Assembly (NCBI GenBank): GCA_945876435.1
Contig: CAMCOD010000002.1
Coordinates: 55,340-119,339, forward strand
Origin: an uncultured Clostridia bacterium
Lineage (GTDB): Bacteria; Bacillota; Clostridia; Oscillospirales; Ruminococcaceae
Direction: 5' to 3'
DNA length: 64,000 nucleotides
Shown here: positions 1 to 8,046 of the stretch, in pieces
How the letters are laid out: each line of letters begins with the position of its first letter
How positions within the stretch are numbered: the stretch's first letter is position 1
The notes under the pieces: model-generated
What the model saw: the letters and a program-made list of their open reading frames with translations, nothing else
Database searches by the model: none
What the model was told of the DNA's origin: nothing
Made by a program: the position numbers and the translations under genes

Positions 1-223
1 TCAGAGGATGAACGACGCAGCGTTCCTGCCGGAAGGTTGTGGGCTCCCCTTTGATGCCCATAGCCAGAATGGCCAGAAAAGCGAAATCATAGCTGAGAGT
101 CAAACGGACAAACGGCCCGTAAACCCTTCCCAGCTGCTTGCACAAACCACAGTAAACGGCTCGGTATGCTTCCTGCTCCTTGACTTTCAGCTCCGGAGAG
201 AGCGCTTTGATGTAGCCAAACAT
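1..223 (-). CDS. DUF5685 family protein, N-terminal part
   Basis: The gene runs off the left edge, so only the first 74 codons are visible. The protein begins MFGYIKALSPELK and has AYRAVYCGLCKQLG, the opening with a CGLC motif typical of DUF5685 proteins of Clostridia, whose function is not established. The ATG at 223 is chosen because AAGGTGGG lies just upstream. No stop occurs in frame up to position 1. The cysteine pair could bind metal, which is inference. Confidence 0.7.
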   Translation of the reverse strand, partial: MFGYIKALSPELKVKEQEAYRAVYCGLCKQLGRVYGPFVRLTLSYDFAFLAILAMGIKGEPTTFRQERCVVHPL

Positions 224-324
224 ACCATCCCACCTTAGTTAATACAATAATAATTTCATTTTACAACAATTCCAAGGGCATTTCCTAAACATTCTGTAAA
301 TACAGGGACATTTTCTTCCAAAGC

Positions 325-364
325 ACAAAAAATCCCATGACTTTGGTGAAAGCCATGGGATTTT
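325..364 (-). terminator. Intrinsic terminator after the Gate-domain gene
   Basis: Read on the minus strand, AATCCCATG and CATGGGATT form a 9-bp stem around a 14-base loop and are followed by TTTTTGTG. It lies about 50 bases beyond the stop of the gene at 413-1612. Confidence 0.75.
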
Positions 365-412
365 CAGACAGAAAACCATTGGATCTGCGCTGTTCGGATC
401 CTATTCGATCAC

Positions 413-1612
413 CTATCCGATCATGGAGAGGAGGACATAGATCCAGTGCGCGGATATACCAGCGCACAGGCCGCCGATGGTGTGACTGAGGATGGCCTTG
501 CTGGTCATTTCCGGACATTTCAGGCTGTCCATCATCGCAACATGTGTGGACAGGTAGCCGCTCCAGCACATACACATAGCAGTGAAAACAGCAACATCGT
601 TGCCGCCTGCCAGGCTTTCGGACACCATTTTCGGGATCAGACCAATGGCGGCGCCGGCTGCGCCCAAAGCCGTGATCGGAACCGCTACACCCTGAGAGCT
701 GGTGAAGCCAAACAGCGGACGAAGGATAAAGTCAAGCTTTTCTCCCACCAGAGGCAGGAAGGAAACGCCTTCAAAGGCAGCGCCGGTATAAGTACCGTCC
801 GCGGAAGGACCGTTGGTCAGCATCATAACAACGGAGCAGATGATCAGCACACCGGGAATAACGGCCATACCCATTTCAACACCGGATTTTCCGCCTTCCA
901 GCATCGCTGTCATAAAACGGCCGCCCACACCGCCGGGACGAACCAGACGGTAATCCGTAAGAACCTGTGCGTCGCTGTGCTCCACTTCGCAATATGCCTC
1001 TGTACCATATTCCTTGGCGCTGAAATGCAGCATAATGCGCACGCTGACAATGGAACCGACCACAGCACCCAGGTTGCCTACCAAAGCGGCTTTCACAAAG
1101 CTTTCGCCGTTTGGAGACGGAATACCCATCATAAAGGTGGTAATGATCAGACCCATGCCAAAAGCGGTACCAATATTGGTGAGGGCCGGAAGCTGATAAC
1201 GCTTGAAGTAACGTTTAAAGCCATGATCCTCCGCCAAAGTCAGAATAGCAGGGTTATCCGAAAGGTAAGTAGCGATAATACCGATAACACTGGCGCCTGG
1301 CAAGCCGTAAACCGGCTTCATCAACGGAGACAGGATCTTATTCACAATGGCCACAACACCGAATTCGGTGAACAGCGCCGCGATTGCCCCTGCCAGAACG
1401 GCAATGGCCATAATATAAAATACGGTGTCCATCAGCAGCTGATACGCTGTATTCATCAGGGTGTTGAGCATATTGACAACGCCCATACGGCTTCCCAGCG
1501 CGCCAAAGAATGCAAGGAACAGGCCGAAGAACACGAAGGTCTCCAGACTGACCACTTTTTTCATTTGGGGATGGCTGACAACATCTTTTTGTTCGATTTG
1601 TTCGATCTCCAT
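413..1612 (-). CDS. Gate-domain (nucleoside-recognition) YjiH-like membrane protein
   Basis: A 399-residue integral membrane protein with many hydrophobic helices. It resembles YjiH-type proteins carrying the Gate / nucleoside-recognition fold, for example around TYLSDNPAILTLAEDHGF and TAFGMGLIITTFMMG. Members of this family are thought to act in transport or as membrane gates, but substrates are mostly unknown. The start has a good site (GGGAGGATCAGT before ATG). It is a single-gene unit with its own promoter and terminator, divergent from the MFS operon. No enzyme motif is visible, so the role is left open. Confidence 0.7.
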   Translation of the reverse strand: MEIEQIEQKDVVSHPQMKKVVSLETFVFFGLFLAFFGALGSRMGVVNMLNTLMNTAYQLLMDTVFYIMAIAVLAGAIAALFTEFGVVAIVNKILSPLMKPVYGLPGASVIGIIATYLSDNPAILTLAEDHGFKRYFKRYQLPALTNIGTAFGMGLIITTFMMGIPSPNGESFVKAALVGNLGAVVGSIVSVRIMLHFSAKEYGTEAYCEVEHSDAQVLTDYRLVRPGGVGGRFMTAMLEGGKSGVEMGMAVIPGVLIICSVVMMLTNGPSADGTYTGAAFEGVSFLPLVGEKLDFILRPLFGFTSSQGVAVPITALGAAGAAIGLIPKMVSESLAGGNDVAVFTAMCMCWSGYLSTHVAMMDSLKCPEMTSKAILSHTIGGLCAGISAHWIYVLLSMIG

Positions 1613-1656
1613 ACTGATCCTCCCAACAAAACAGTAAAAGTAATAAATTTGTGACT

Positions 1657-1685
1657 ATCATAGCACGAAGTAACAGAATATTCAA
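1657..1685 (-). promoter_or_regulatory. Sigma-A promoter of the Gate-domain gene
   Basis: On the minus strand, TTGAAT (1680-1685) and TATGAT (1657-1662) are separated by 17 bases, about 45 bases upstream of the start codon. Confidence 0.6.
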
Positions 1686-1810
1686 ATCTTTTTCTCAAAT
1701 TTTTTTTACTCTTTGCGAATCCTGTAAAATTTGTCATTTTAAGCTCCCTGTTTTCAGCTAAAATAGCTTAGTATTGTCTAAAATATGACAAGAAAAATTC
1801 ATATTTTTGA

Positions 1811-1839
1811 TTGTTCCACCCTTCCAAATGTGATAAGAT
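1811..1839 (+). promoter_or_regulatory. Promoter of the MFS-yjbR-dut-maf operon
   Basis: TTGTTC (1811-1816) and TAAGAT (1834-1839) are 17 bases apart, ending 30 bases before the ATG at 1870. The match to consensus is moderate. Confidence 0.5.
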
Positions 1840-1869
1840 TAAAAAAACATTATATACAGGAGGCTTACT

Positions 1870-3117
1870 ATGAAATCAAAACTGACCCGTCCGGAGTTGA
1901 GCTGGATTCTTTACGATGTTGCCAACTCCGCCTTTACCATGCTGGTGGCCACCACCATTCCCATCCTGTTTCGCAGCCTTGCGGAGGCCAATGGCGTGGA
2001 CTCCGCCCATGCCAGCGGCATGTGGGGCCTGGTAACCTCTGCCGCTGTCCTGATCCTGGCGGTCATGTCCCCGATTCTGGGCGCTCTGGCTGACTACGAA
2101 AACATGAAAAAGCGGCTTTTTGTCCTCTTTCTCACCATCGGCGTCTGTGGTCTGCTGGGCCTTTGTGTCACACAGGACTGGATGGCCTATATGCTGCTCT
2201 TCGTGGTAGCAAGAGTCGGATACTCCGCCTGCAACGTGTTTTATGACTCCATGCTGACTGACATTACCACCGACGAGCGCATGGATCGTATCTCCTCCTA
2301 TGGCTATGCCTGGGGCTACATTGGCAGCTGCGTTCCGTTTATCATCGGCATTCTGCTGATTTTTGTAAAACCCTTCGGCCTGGACACCCTGACCGCGACA
2401 CAGCTTTCCTTCCTGATCACCGCCGTTTGGTGGGTGGGAATGACCATTCCTCTCCTGAAAAACGTAAAACAGGTACATTATCTGGAAAACCGGCAGGATA
2501 AGGTTTCCCACGCCTTCCGCCGCATCGGTATCACCCTAAAAAAAATCAGCAAAGACAAAAAACTTCTTTCCTTTATTATCGCCTACTTCTGCTACATTGA
2601 CGGTGTTTACACGATCATCTCCATGGCCACAACCTATGGCGGCGAAGTCGGTATCGGGCAGACGGATATGATCCTGGCCCTGCTGCTTACCCAGTTTGTC
2701 GCTTTCCCCTGCGCCATTCTTTCCGGTGTTCTGGCTGAAAAAATCGGCTCGCTGAAGCTGATCCGCTTCTTTATCGCCGTTTATGCCTGCGTGTGTGTTT
2801 TCGCCTTCCAGATGAGCCACGCCTGGGAATTCTGGGTCATGGCGGTTGTGGTCGGCATGGCACAGGGCGGCATCCAATCCCTGTCCCGCGCCTACTTCGG
2901 CAAGCTGATCCCTAAGGAAGAATCCAACGAATACTTCGGTTTCTTTGATATTTTCGGAAAATTCGCCGATTTCTTCGGGCCTCTGATCGTTTCGTTCTGC
3001 GCCTTTGCCCTGGGTTCTTCCCGCTACGGCGTTCTGGCGCTGATTCTTCTGTTCATTATCGGCTTTGTCCTGCTGAGCAAGATCTCCGTTAACGGCAGTC
3101 AGGAGGAACAGGCATGA
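1870..3117 (+). CDS. MFS transporter, UMF1 (Atg22-like) family
   Basis: A 415-residue transporter with about 12 hydrophobic segments. The N-terminus has ELSWILYDVANSAFT, the signature opening of UMF1/Atg22-like MFS proteins, and the C-terminal half has GGIQSLSRAYFGKLIP, also typical. Relatives in yeast export amino acids from the vacuole; bacterial substrates are not known. AGGAGG sits 8 bases before the ATG. The stop overlaps the next start by the ATGA arrangement, so it is the first gene of a four-gene operon with yjbR, dut and maf. Confidence 0.85.
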   Translation: MKSKLTRPELSWILYDVANSAFTMLVATTIPILFRSLAEANGVDSAHASGMWGLVTSAAVLILAVMSPILGALADYENMKKRLFVLFLTIGVCGLLGLCVTQDWMAYMLLFVVARVGYSACNVFYDSMLTDITTDERMDRISSYGYAWGYIGSCVPFIIGILLIFVKPFGLDTLTATQLSFLITAVWWVGMTIPLLKNVKQVHYLENRQDKVSHAFRRIGITLKKISKDKKLLSFIIAYFCYIDGVYTIISMATTYGGEVGIGQTDMILALLLTQFVAFPCAILSGVLAEKIGSLKLIRFFIAVYACVCVFAFQMSHAWEFWVMAVVVGMAQGGIQSLSRAYFGKLIPKEESNEYFGFFDIFGKFADFFGPLIVSFCAFALGSSRYGVLALILLFIIGFVLLSKISVNGSQEEQA

Positions 3118-3479
3118 ATCACTACCCATGGATACACGAGGAATTGATGGCCAAACCCGGCGCAACCAGAGATTTTAAAGAGGAATGGAACTGGATCCGC
3201 TATCAGGTGGGCGGAAAGCTTTATGCCGCTGTCTGCCGCAATGAGGCCAACGAGGAAGTGTTGCTGACGCTGAAGCTGGAACCTTTGGAGGGTGATCTTC
3301 TTCGCCGGCAGTATGCGGATATTATTCCCGGCTATTATATGAATAAGGTGCACTGGAATTCCATCAAGCTGGACGGAACGATTCCCGATGCCCTGATCCG
3401 GCACATGATGGAGGAATCCTATCGCCTGATCGTCAAATCCCTGCCCCAAAAAGTGCAGAAAGAGTTAAACTTAATGTAA
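3114..3479 (+). CDS. MmcQ/YjbR family protein
   Basis: A 121-residue soluble protein starting MNHYPWIHEELMAKPGA, with YQVGGKLYAAVCR in the middle and YYMNKVHWNSIKLDG followed by MMEESYRLIVKSL at the end. These are the usual blocks of the MmcQ/YjbR fold, often labelled a DNA-binding protein although the activity is poorly proven. Its ATG overlaps the preceding stop, so it is translationally coupled to the MFS gene. Confidence 0.85.
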   Translation: MNHYPWIHEELMAKPGATRDFKEEWNWIRYQVGGKLYAAVCRNEANEEVLLTLKLEPLEGDLLRRQYADIIPGYYMNKVHWNSIKLDGTIPDALIRHMMEESYRLIVKSLPQKVQKELNLM

Positions 3480-3501
3480 ATTTCATGGAGGAAAATACGA
3501 T

Positions 3502-3945
3502 ATGTCCATCTTAAAAGTCAAGCTTGTCCGCCCAGACGCTCAACTTCCCAAACGGGAAACCAGCGGCAGCGCCGGTCATGACCTGCGGGCCTGCATCAGT
3601 GAGGATGTTATTCTTCCTGCCGGCGGCAGTCTTCGTCTGCCCACCGGTATCGCCATCGAAATGGAAAGCGCAGACTACGTGGCCATCATTGCCGCCCGCA
3701 GTTCCATGGCGGCAAAGTATGGCGTTACCATGGCCAACGGCATCGGCGTCATCGACTCGGATTACCGGGGCGAGATCAGCGTTCTGCTGTATAACCATTC
3801 TCAGAAAGATTTTGTGATCCATCCCGGCGACCGGGTAGCCCAGCTTCTTCTGCTCCCTGTTGATCTGCCGGACATTGTGGAGGTGGAGGAGCTGTCCCAG
3901 ACCCAAAGGGGTGAAGGCGGTTTTGGGTCCACCGGACGGGCTTAA
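3502..3945 (+). CDS. dut: dUTP diphosphatase (dUTPase)
   Basis: This trimeric-type dUTPase hydrolyses dUTP to dUMP and pyrophosphate, keeping uracil out of DNA and supplying dTMP synthesis. All five family motifs are present in 147 residues: AGHDLRA, ARSSMA, NGIGVIDSDYRGEI (with the catalytic Asp), GDRVAQLLL and the flexible C-terminal RGEGGFGSTG. Length is normal. It sits between yjbR and maf, so two nucleotide-pool sanitising enzymes are adjacent. ATGGAGGAAAA precedes the start. Confidence 0.96.
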   Translation: MSILKVKLVRPDAQLPKRETSGSAGHDLRACISEDVILPAGGSLRLPTGIAIEMESADYVAIIAARSSMAAKYGVTMANGIGVIDSDYRGEISVLLYNHSQKDFVIHPGDRVAQLLLLPVDLPDIVEVEELSQTQRGEGGFGSTGRA

Positions 3946-3963
3946 GCGGAAAGAAGGGATAAC

Positions 3964-4551
3964 ATGAAACTGATTTTAGCCTCCCAGTCTCCCCGCCGCG
4001 TGGAGCTGCTCAAACAGATTTACCCGGATTTTTTGATAAAACCGGCCTGCGGCCCCGAAATCATTCCGGAAAACGCCGCACCTTGGGAAGTGGTTCAGCA
4101 GCTTGCCAAAGGCAAGGCGGAGGAAATCGCCGCCCAATATCCGCAGGATCTGGTGATCGGCGCGGACACCGTTGTTGCGGTGGAGCAGCAGATCCTGGGC
4201 AAGCCAAAAAATCATGAACAGTGCGTGGAAATGCTCCGTCTGCTGTCCGGCCGCTGTCATCAGGTTTATACCGGCGTGGCCTTGGCTCTCGGTGGCAAAA
4301 CAGAAACCTTTTACGATGTGACGCAAGTGGAATTTTACCCTCTCCGCGAGGAGGAGATCCAATGGTATGCCTCTTTGGATGAGCCTTACGACAAAGCCGG
4401 CGGTTACGGTATTCAGGGCAAGGGCAGCCTGCTGATAAAAGGGATTCAGGGCGACTATTTTAATGTAATGGGCTTCCCTGTGGCTATTGCCGCGAGAAAG
4501 CTTCTTCCTTACTTCCCTTTTTCCAAAATTACTGCGAAAAAATCTGAATAA
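3964..4551 (+). CDS. maf: Maf family nucleoside triphosphate pyrophosphatase
   Basis: Maf enzymes hydrolyse non-canonical or modified nucleoside triphosphates, and in Bacillus Maf also affects septation. The protein has 195 residues, the normal length. Family motifs are visible: LILASQSPRRVELL at the N-terminus, IGADTVVAVEQQILGKP, the SGRCHQVYTGVAL block and DKAGGYGIQGKGSLLI followed by GDYFNVMGFPV. It is the last gene of the operon, 18 bases after dut, and is followed by a terminator. Confidence 0.94.
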   Translation: MKLILASQSPRRVELLKQIYPDFLIKPACGPEIIPENAAPWEVVQQLAKGKAEEIAAQYPQDLVIGADTVVAVEQQILGKPKNHEQCVEMLRLLSGRCHQVYTGVALALGGKTETFYDVTQVEFYPLREEEIQWYASLDEPYDKAGGYGIQGKGSLLIKGIQGDYFNVMGFPVAIAARKLLPYFPFSKITAKKSE

Positions 4552-4562
4552 AAAAAGCAAAA

Positions 4563-4600
4563 ACGGCACACAGAAAGGATACTGCGTGCCGTCTTTGTTT
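4563..4600 (+). terminator. Terminator after maf
   Basis: ACGGCACACAG and CTGCGTGCCGT form an 11-bp stem with one mismatch, followed by CTTTGTTT. Confidence 0.65.
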
Positions 4601-4651
4601 ACTATGCTGAATATTAGATCAAAAAATTAAATAAATCATGAATTTTTCATC

Positions 4652-4679
4652 TTGATTTATTGAAAAATCCGTCTATAAT
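4652..4679 (+). promoter_or_regulatory. Promoter of the antiporter gene
   Basis: TTGATT (4652-4657) and a perfect TATAAT (4674-4679) are separated by 16 bases, 45 bases before the ATG at 4725. Confidence 0.7.
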
Positions 4680-4681
4680 GT

Positions 4682-4699
4682 TTTTGGGTATTCCCAAAA
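4682..4699 (+). promoter_or_regulatory. Perfect 7-4-7 dyad at the antiporter transcription start, candidate operator
   Basis: TTTTGGG, four bases, then CCCAAAA starts two bases after the -10 box and so covers the expected transcription start. The position suits a repressor. It is not followed by a T-run. The cognate regulator is unknown. Confidence 0.4.
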
Positions 4700-4724
4700 T
4701 ATTATTGTGAGAAGAGGAAAAATT

Positions 4725-5996
4725 ATGGAATCACTGTTTTGTTTGAGCATCGCCACAATTGCGGGCCTTCTGCTGTCCCGTGTGGCGAAAAAATTGCAGC
4801 TTCCGGCCGTCACCGCTTACCTGATCGCCGGTATTCTGATCGGCCCTTATGTACTGGGACAGCTCCAGGTCCCCGGTTTGGGCTTTGTAAGCACCGAACA
4901 TGTAAAAACCTTCTCTGTATTCTGTGACGTGGCTCTGGGCTTCATCGCCTTTGATATCGGTAACGAGTTCCGGCTCTCTCAGCTGAAACGCATCGGTTTC
5001 CAAGCTACTGTTATTTCCTTCGTACAGGCTCTTATGGCTGCCTTTTTGGTGGATGTTGTAATGGTGGTGCTTCACTTCCTGATGCCGGATATCATCACCG
5101 TTCCAATGGCCATCGTGCTTGGCGCCATCGCAACCGCTACCGCTCCGGCAGCTACCCTGATGGTTGTAAAACAGTACAAAGCCAAAGGTCCTCTCACCAC
5201 CATCCTGCTGCCTATCGTCGCTTTGGATGACGCCATCGGCCTGGTTGTCTTCGCGGTTTCCACCGGTATTGCCAGAGCCCTGATGAGCGGTTCTGTCAGC
5301 ATCGTTTCCGTTTTGGTAGAACCATTGATTGAAGTACTGGCTTCCTTGATCCTGGGTTCTGTTATGGGCTTTATCCTGACCTGTCTGGAAAAATATTTCG
5401 ATTCCAACAGCCGCCGTCTGTCCATCATCATTGCCTTTGTTATGCTCACCGTCGCGCTCTCCATGCTCAGCTTCAACCTGGGCGGCATCACCTTCAGCTT
5501 CTCCTCTCTGCTTGTCTGCATGATGACAGGCACCATTTTCTGCAACATCTGTAACTTCTCTGAGGATATGATGAACAGAGCGGATAAATGGACAGCCCCT
5601 CTGTATGTTTTGTTCTTCGTTCTCAGCGGCGCTGAACTGGAGCTCAGTGTATTCTCCAGTCTGGCTATTGTGGGCATTGGCCTGACCTACATTCTCTTCC
5701 GCTCCGCGGGCAAGATCTTCGGCGCCTTCATCAGCGCGAAACTGACCAAATGCAGCCCAATGATCTGCAAGTATCTGGGTATTACCCTGCTGCCGCAGGC
5801 CGGTGTTGCCTTGGGTATGTCCATGAAAGTAACCCAGACTATGGGCGAACAGGGTCAATTGATTCGAAATATCACCCTCTTTGCCGTGCTGGTTTATGAA
5901 CTGATCGGCCCAATGCTGACTAAGATCGCTCTGACCAAAGCCGGAGAAATCAGCCCAAGACCGGAGATCATCAAACAACCCAACGTCAAAGCTTAG
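4725..5996 (+). CDS. CPA2-family cation:proton antiporter
   Basis: A 423-residue membrane protein of the Na+/H+ exchanger (CPA2, KefB-like) type. It should exchange a monovalent cation for protons across the cytoplasmic membrane. The N-terminus has KLQLPAVTAYLIAGILIGP, and the middle has ALDDAIGLVVFA with the paired Asp residues used for ion binding in this family. About 12 hydrophobic segments are seen. The C-terminal TrkA-N/RCK regulatory domain of Kef proteins is absent. The ATG at 4725 is preferred over an upstream in-frame GTG at 4707 because AGAGGAAA lies just before it. It is a single-gene unit. Confidence 0.85.
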   Translation: MESLFCLSIATIAGLLLSRVAKKLQLPAVTAYLIAGILIGPYVLGQLQVPGLGFVSTEHVKTFSVFCDVALGFIAFDIGNEFRLSQLKRIGFQATVISFVQALMAAFLVDVVMVVLHFLMPDIITVPMAIVLGAIATATAPAATLMVVKQYKAKGPLTTILLPIVALDDAIGLVVFAVSTGIARALMSGSVSIVSVLVEPLIEVLASLILGSVMGFILTCLEKYFDSNSRRLSIIIAFVMLTVALSMLSFNLGGITFSFSSLLVCMMTGTIFCNICNFSEDMMNRADKWTAPLYVLFFVLSGAELELSVFSSLAIVGIGLTYILFRSAGKIFGAFISAKLTKCSPMICKYLGITLLPQAGVALGMSMKVTQTMGEQGQLIRNITLFAVLVYELIGPMLTKIALTKAGEISPRPEIIKQPNVKA

Positions 5997-6036
5997 TTCG
6001 GAACGAACTTTATATTCCAATATCCCAACAAATGTG

Positions 6037-6075
6037 AAAAGCCCCTTCTGCCGTTTGGCAGAAGGGGCTTTTTTT
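6037..6075. terminator. Bidirectional terminator between convergent genes
   Basis: AAAAGCCCCTTCTGCC, a 4-base loop and GGCAGAAGGGGCTTTTTTT form a perfect long stem with T-runs on both strands. It serves the antiporter on the plus strand and the GH13 gene on the minus strand. Confidence 0.9.
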
Positions 6076-6083
6076 AAGCATTG

Positions 6084-7952
6084 TTACGAAATCAGGAAAA
6101 GAACCGCGCTGTGATGCTCCAGTTTTCCATCCGCGCCATAAGAGCCGCAAAGCTCCAACGGCTTTACCTGCCGGAATTCCTCTGGCAGCGGAAGATAGCG
6201 GGCGTTTTCGCTGCGGTTGATGGCAACCAGGAGCTGATGCTCCTGATCTTTCCGCCGAACATAGGAGCAGATGTTATTGTTGACGCACAGAGGCGTAAAA
6301 TCGCTGTCTTTCAGGAAGCAGGCCTTTTTCCGAAGCTGCCCCAGCCCACGGAACCAATCCACCAGCTCCTCATTTTCATAACCCCAAGGATAGCAACAGC
6401 GGTTAAAGGGGTCCCGATAGCCGGAAAGACCGGCTTCGTCGCCATAATACAGACAAGGAATACCCGGAAGGAAATACTGGAGCGTAGTGGCCAGCTTCAG
6501 GCAGCGCACCCCTCTCTGGTACTCATCTTCCATAAGATAATGATGGTCCGCCTGCCAGATGCGATCCCGTCCATTGGCTGGCTCACCAGCCAAAACCGTC
6601 AGTGCCCGCTCCGTATCATGGGTAGACAGCGAGTTCATGGCGCAGTTCAGCGCCGGCAGCGGATAGTTCTCCACAATACTGTTGACCGTGGTTAAAAAGC
6701 GCCGTCCATTTCCGTTTCGGACATAGTCCAGCACACACTCCCGGAAAGGGTAGTTCATCACGCTGTCCAACTGGCCGCCCAGCAGATAGCGGCGACGGCG
6801 GCTGTAAGAGATTTTATTGGAGGCATCCTCCCATACTTCGCCGACGATGCAGCAGTCCTCTCCATGGCTTTTAATGGCCCGGTGCAGTTCGTCGATGATC
6901 ACATCCGGCAGCTCATCGGCCACATCCAGACGAAAACCGGAAGCGCCCGCGTCCATCCAGTGATGGATCACAGAATCCTCTCCCCGGCAGATGAAATCCA
7001 TATAGTCCGGATTGTCCTCGTTCACATTGGGCAACGTTTTGAAGCCCCACCAGCATTCATAGTCCTTGGAATCTCCCTTGAACTGATACCAGGGATAGTA
7101 GGGACTGTTTTTATCCCGGTAAGCGCCGCTGTGTTTGCCGTAACGACCCTCTTTGTTGAAGTAGATGCTGTCGCTGCCGGTGTGATTGAACACACCATCC
7201 AGAATAACCGACATGCCCCGCTTCTTGGCCGCTTCGCAAAGCTCCCTAAAGTCCTGTTCCGTACCCAACAGAGGGTCGATCTTCCGATAGTCCGCCACGT
7301 TATAGCGGTGGTTGGAATGGGCTTCAAAGATCGGATTCAAATAAATACAAGTTACACCCAGGCTTTCCAGGTAGTCCAGCTTGCTTTCGATCCCCTTCAG
7401 GTCCCCGCCAAAGTAGTCGTTGCACTCAAAAACGCCCTTTTTATTCTCTCGATAAACCGGAAGCTCGCCCCAATCCTGGCGGAGAACCCGGTCTTTTGGC
7501 ACATTGTCTTTTGGAACACCGGAATTGCAGAAACGATCCGGGAAAATCTGATACAAAATGCCGTCACCGAAGCAGCCTGGCGTTTTCATGTTTTCATCAT
7601 AGACCGTAAGCTGCCAGCTTCCCCCATTTCCGTCGATCTGGGCACATTTATAGTCATCCGGCGTCAGGATATGGACCTCCTGTTCCTCGGCGTAGGCAAA
7701 ATTATAAAAATACAGCTTTGGTTCCTTGGGCTCAAACGTGCAGCGGTATATATTTTCATCGGCAGTAAACCGAACCATCTCCATCGGGACCCGCTGATCC
7801 GGCATATAGTCCGCATGAATCACCAGCGATACCTCATCCGGAGCGATAGATTTGGGTAAATAAACGTGAAATACCACCGGGTGGCCGGATGGTACCGCTC
7901 CGAAGGGGTCTTTATACTGAATCATTTTGCTGTCAAAAATACAGGTGTCCAC
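6084..7952 (-). CDS. GH13 alpha-glucan hydrolase (alpha-amylase / neopullulanase-like)
   Basis: A 622-residue cytoplasmic glycoside hydrolase family 13 enzyme; no signal peptide is visible. An N-terminal beta-sandwich (about residues 1-120) precedes the catalytic barrel. Barrel motifs are GVFNHTGS near 254, GFRLDVADE with nucleophile Asp343, IVGEVWED with acid/base Glu372 and STHDTER with Asp446. This architecture fits neopullulanase or cyclomaltodextrinase-type enzymes acting on maltodextrins. The start is GTG, with GAGGAG upstream. It lies downstream of glycogen phosphorylase, separated by a terminator, and fits intracellular glycogen or maltodextrin use. Exact specificity cannot be read. 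Confidence 0.88.
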   Translation of the reverse strand: MDTCIFDSKMIQYKDPFGAVPSGHPVVFHVYLPKSIAPDEVSLVIHADYMPDQRVPMEMVRFTADENIYRCTFEPKEPKLYFYNFAYAEEQEVHILTPDDYKCAQIDGNGGSWQLTVYDENMKTPGCFGDGILYQIFPDRFCNSGVPKDNVPKDRVLRQDWGELPVYRENKKGVFECNDYFGGDLKGIESKLDYLESLGVTCIYLNPIFEAHSNHRYNVADYRKIDPLLGTEQDFRELCEAAKKRGMSVILDGVFNHTGSDSIYFNKEGRYGKHSGAYRDKNSPYYPWYQFKGDSKDYECWWGFKTLPNVNEDNPDYMDFICRGEDSVIHHWMDAGASGFRLDVADELPDVIIDELHRAIKSHGEDCCIVGEVWEDASNKISYSRRRRYLLGGQLDSVMNYPFRECVLDYVRNGNGRRFLTTVNSIVENYPLPALNCAMNSLSTHDTERALTVLAGEPANGRDRIWQADHHYLMEDEYQRGVRCLKLATTLQYFLPGIPCLYYGDEAGLSGYRDPFNRCCYPWGYENEELVDWFRGLGQLRKKACFLKDSDFTPLCVNNNICSYVRRKDQEHQLLVAINRSENARYLPLPEEFRQVKPLELCGSYGADGKLEHHSAVLFLIS

Positions 7953-7998
7953 AACGATTCCGCTCCTCTTTTTTGGAATAAGTTAAAATCAACGGCAA

Positions 7999-8031
7999 AG
8001 AAACGGGACAGTCTCTGACTGTCCCGTTCTG
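7999..8031 (-). terminator. Terminator after glgP
   Basis: AACGGGACAGT and ACTGTCCCGTT form an 11-bp stem with a short loop. On the minus strand it is followed by TCTTTG, a modest T-run. Confidence 0.65.
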
Positions 8032-8046
8032 CCGCTTGTATCAGAA

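Noticed and set aside
446..1654. Long plus-strand open frame opposite the Gate-domain gene
   Set aside because: It is the antisense shadow of a GC-rich real gene; the peptide is His/Gln/Asn-rich and fits no family.
4731..6020. Long minus-strand frame opposite the antiporter
   Set aside because: Low-complexity Gln/His/Asp peptide, no ribosome site; shadow of the real gene.
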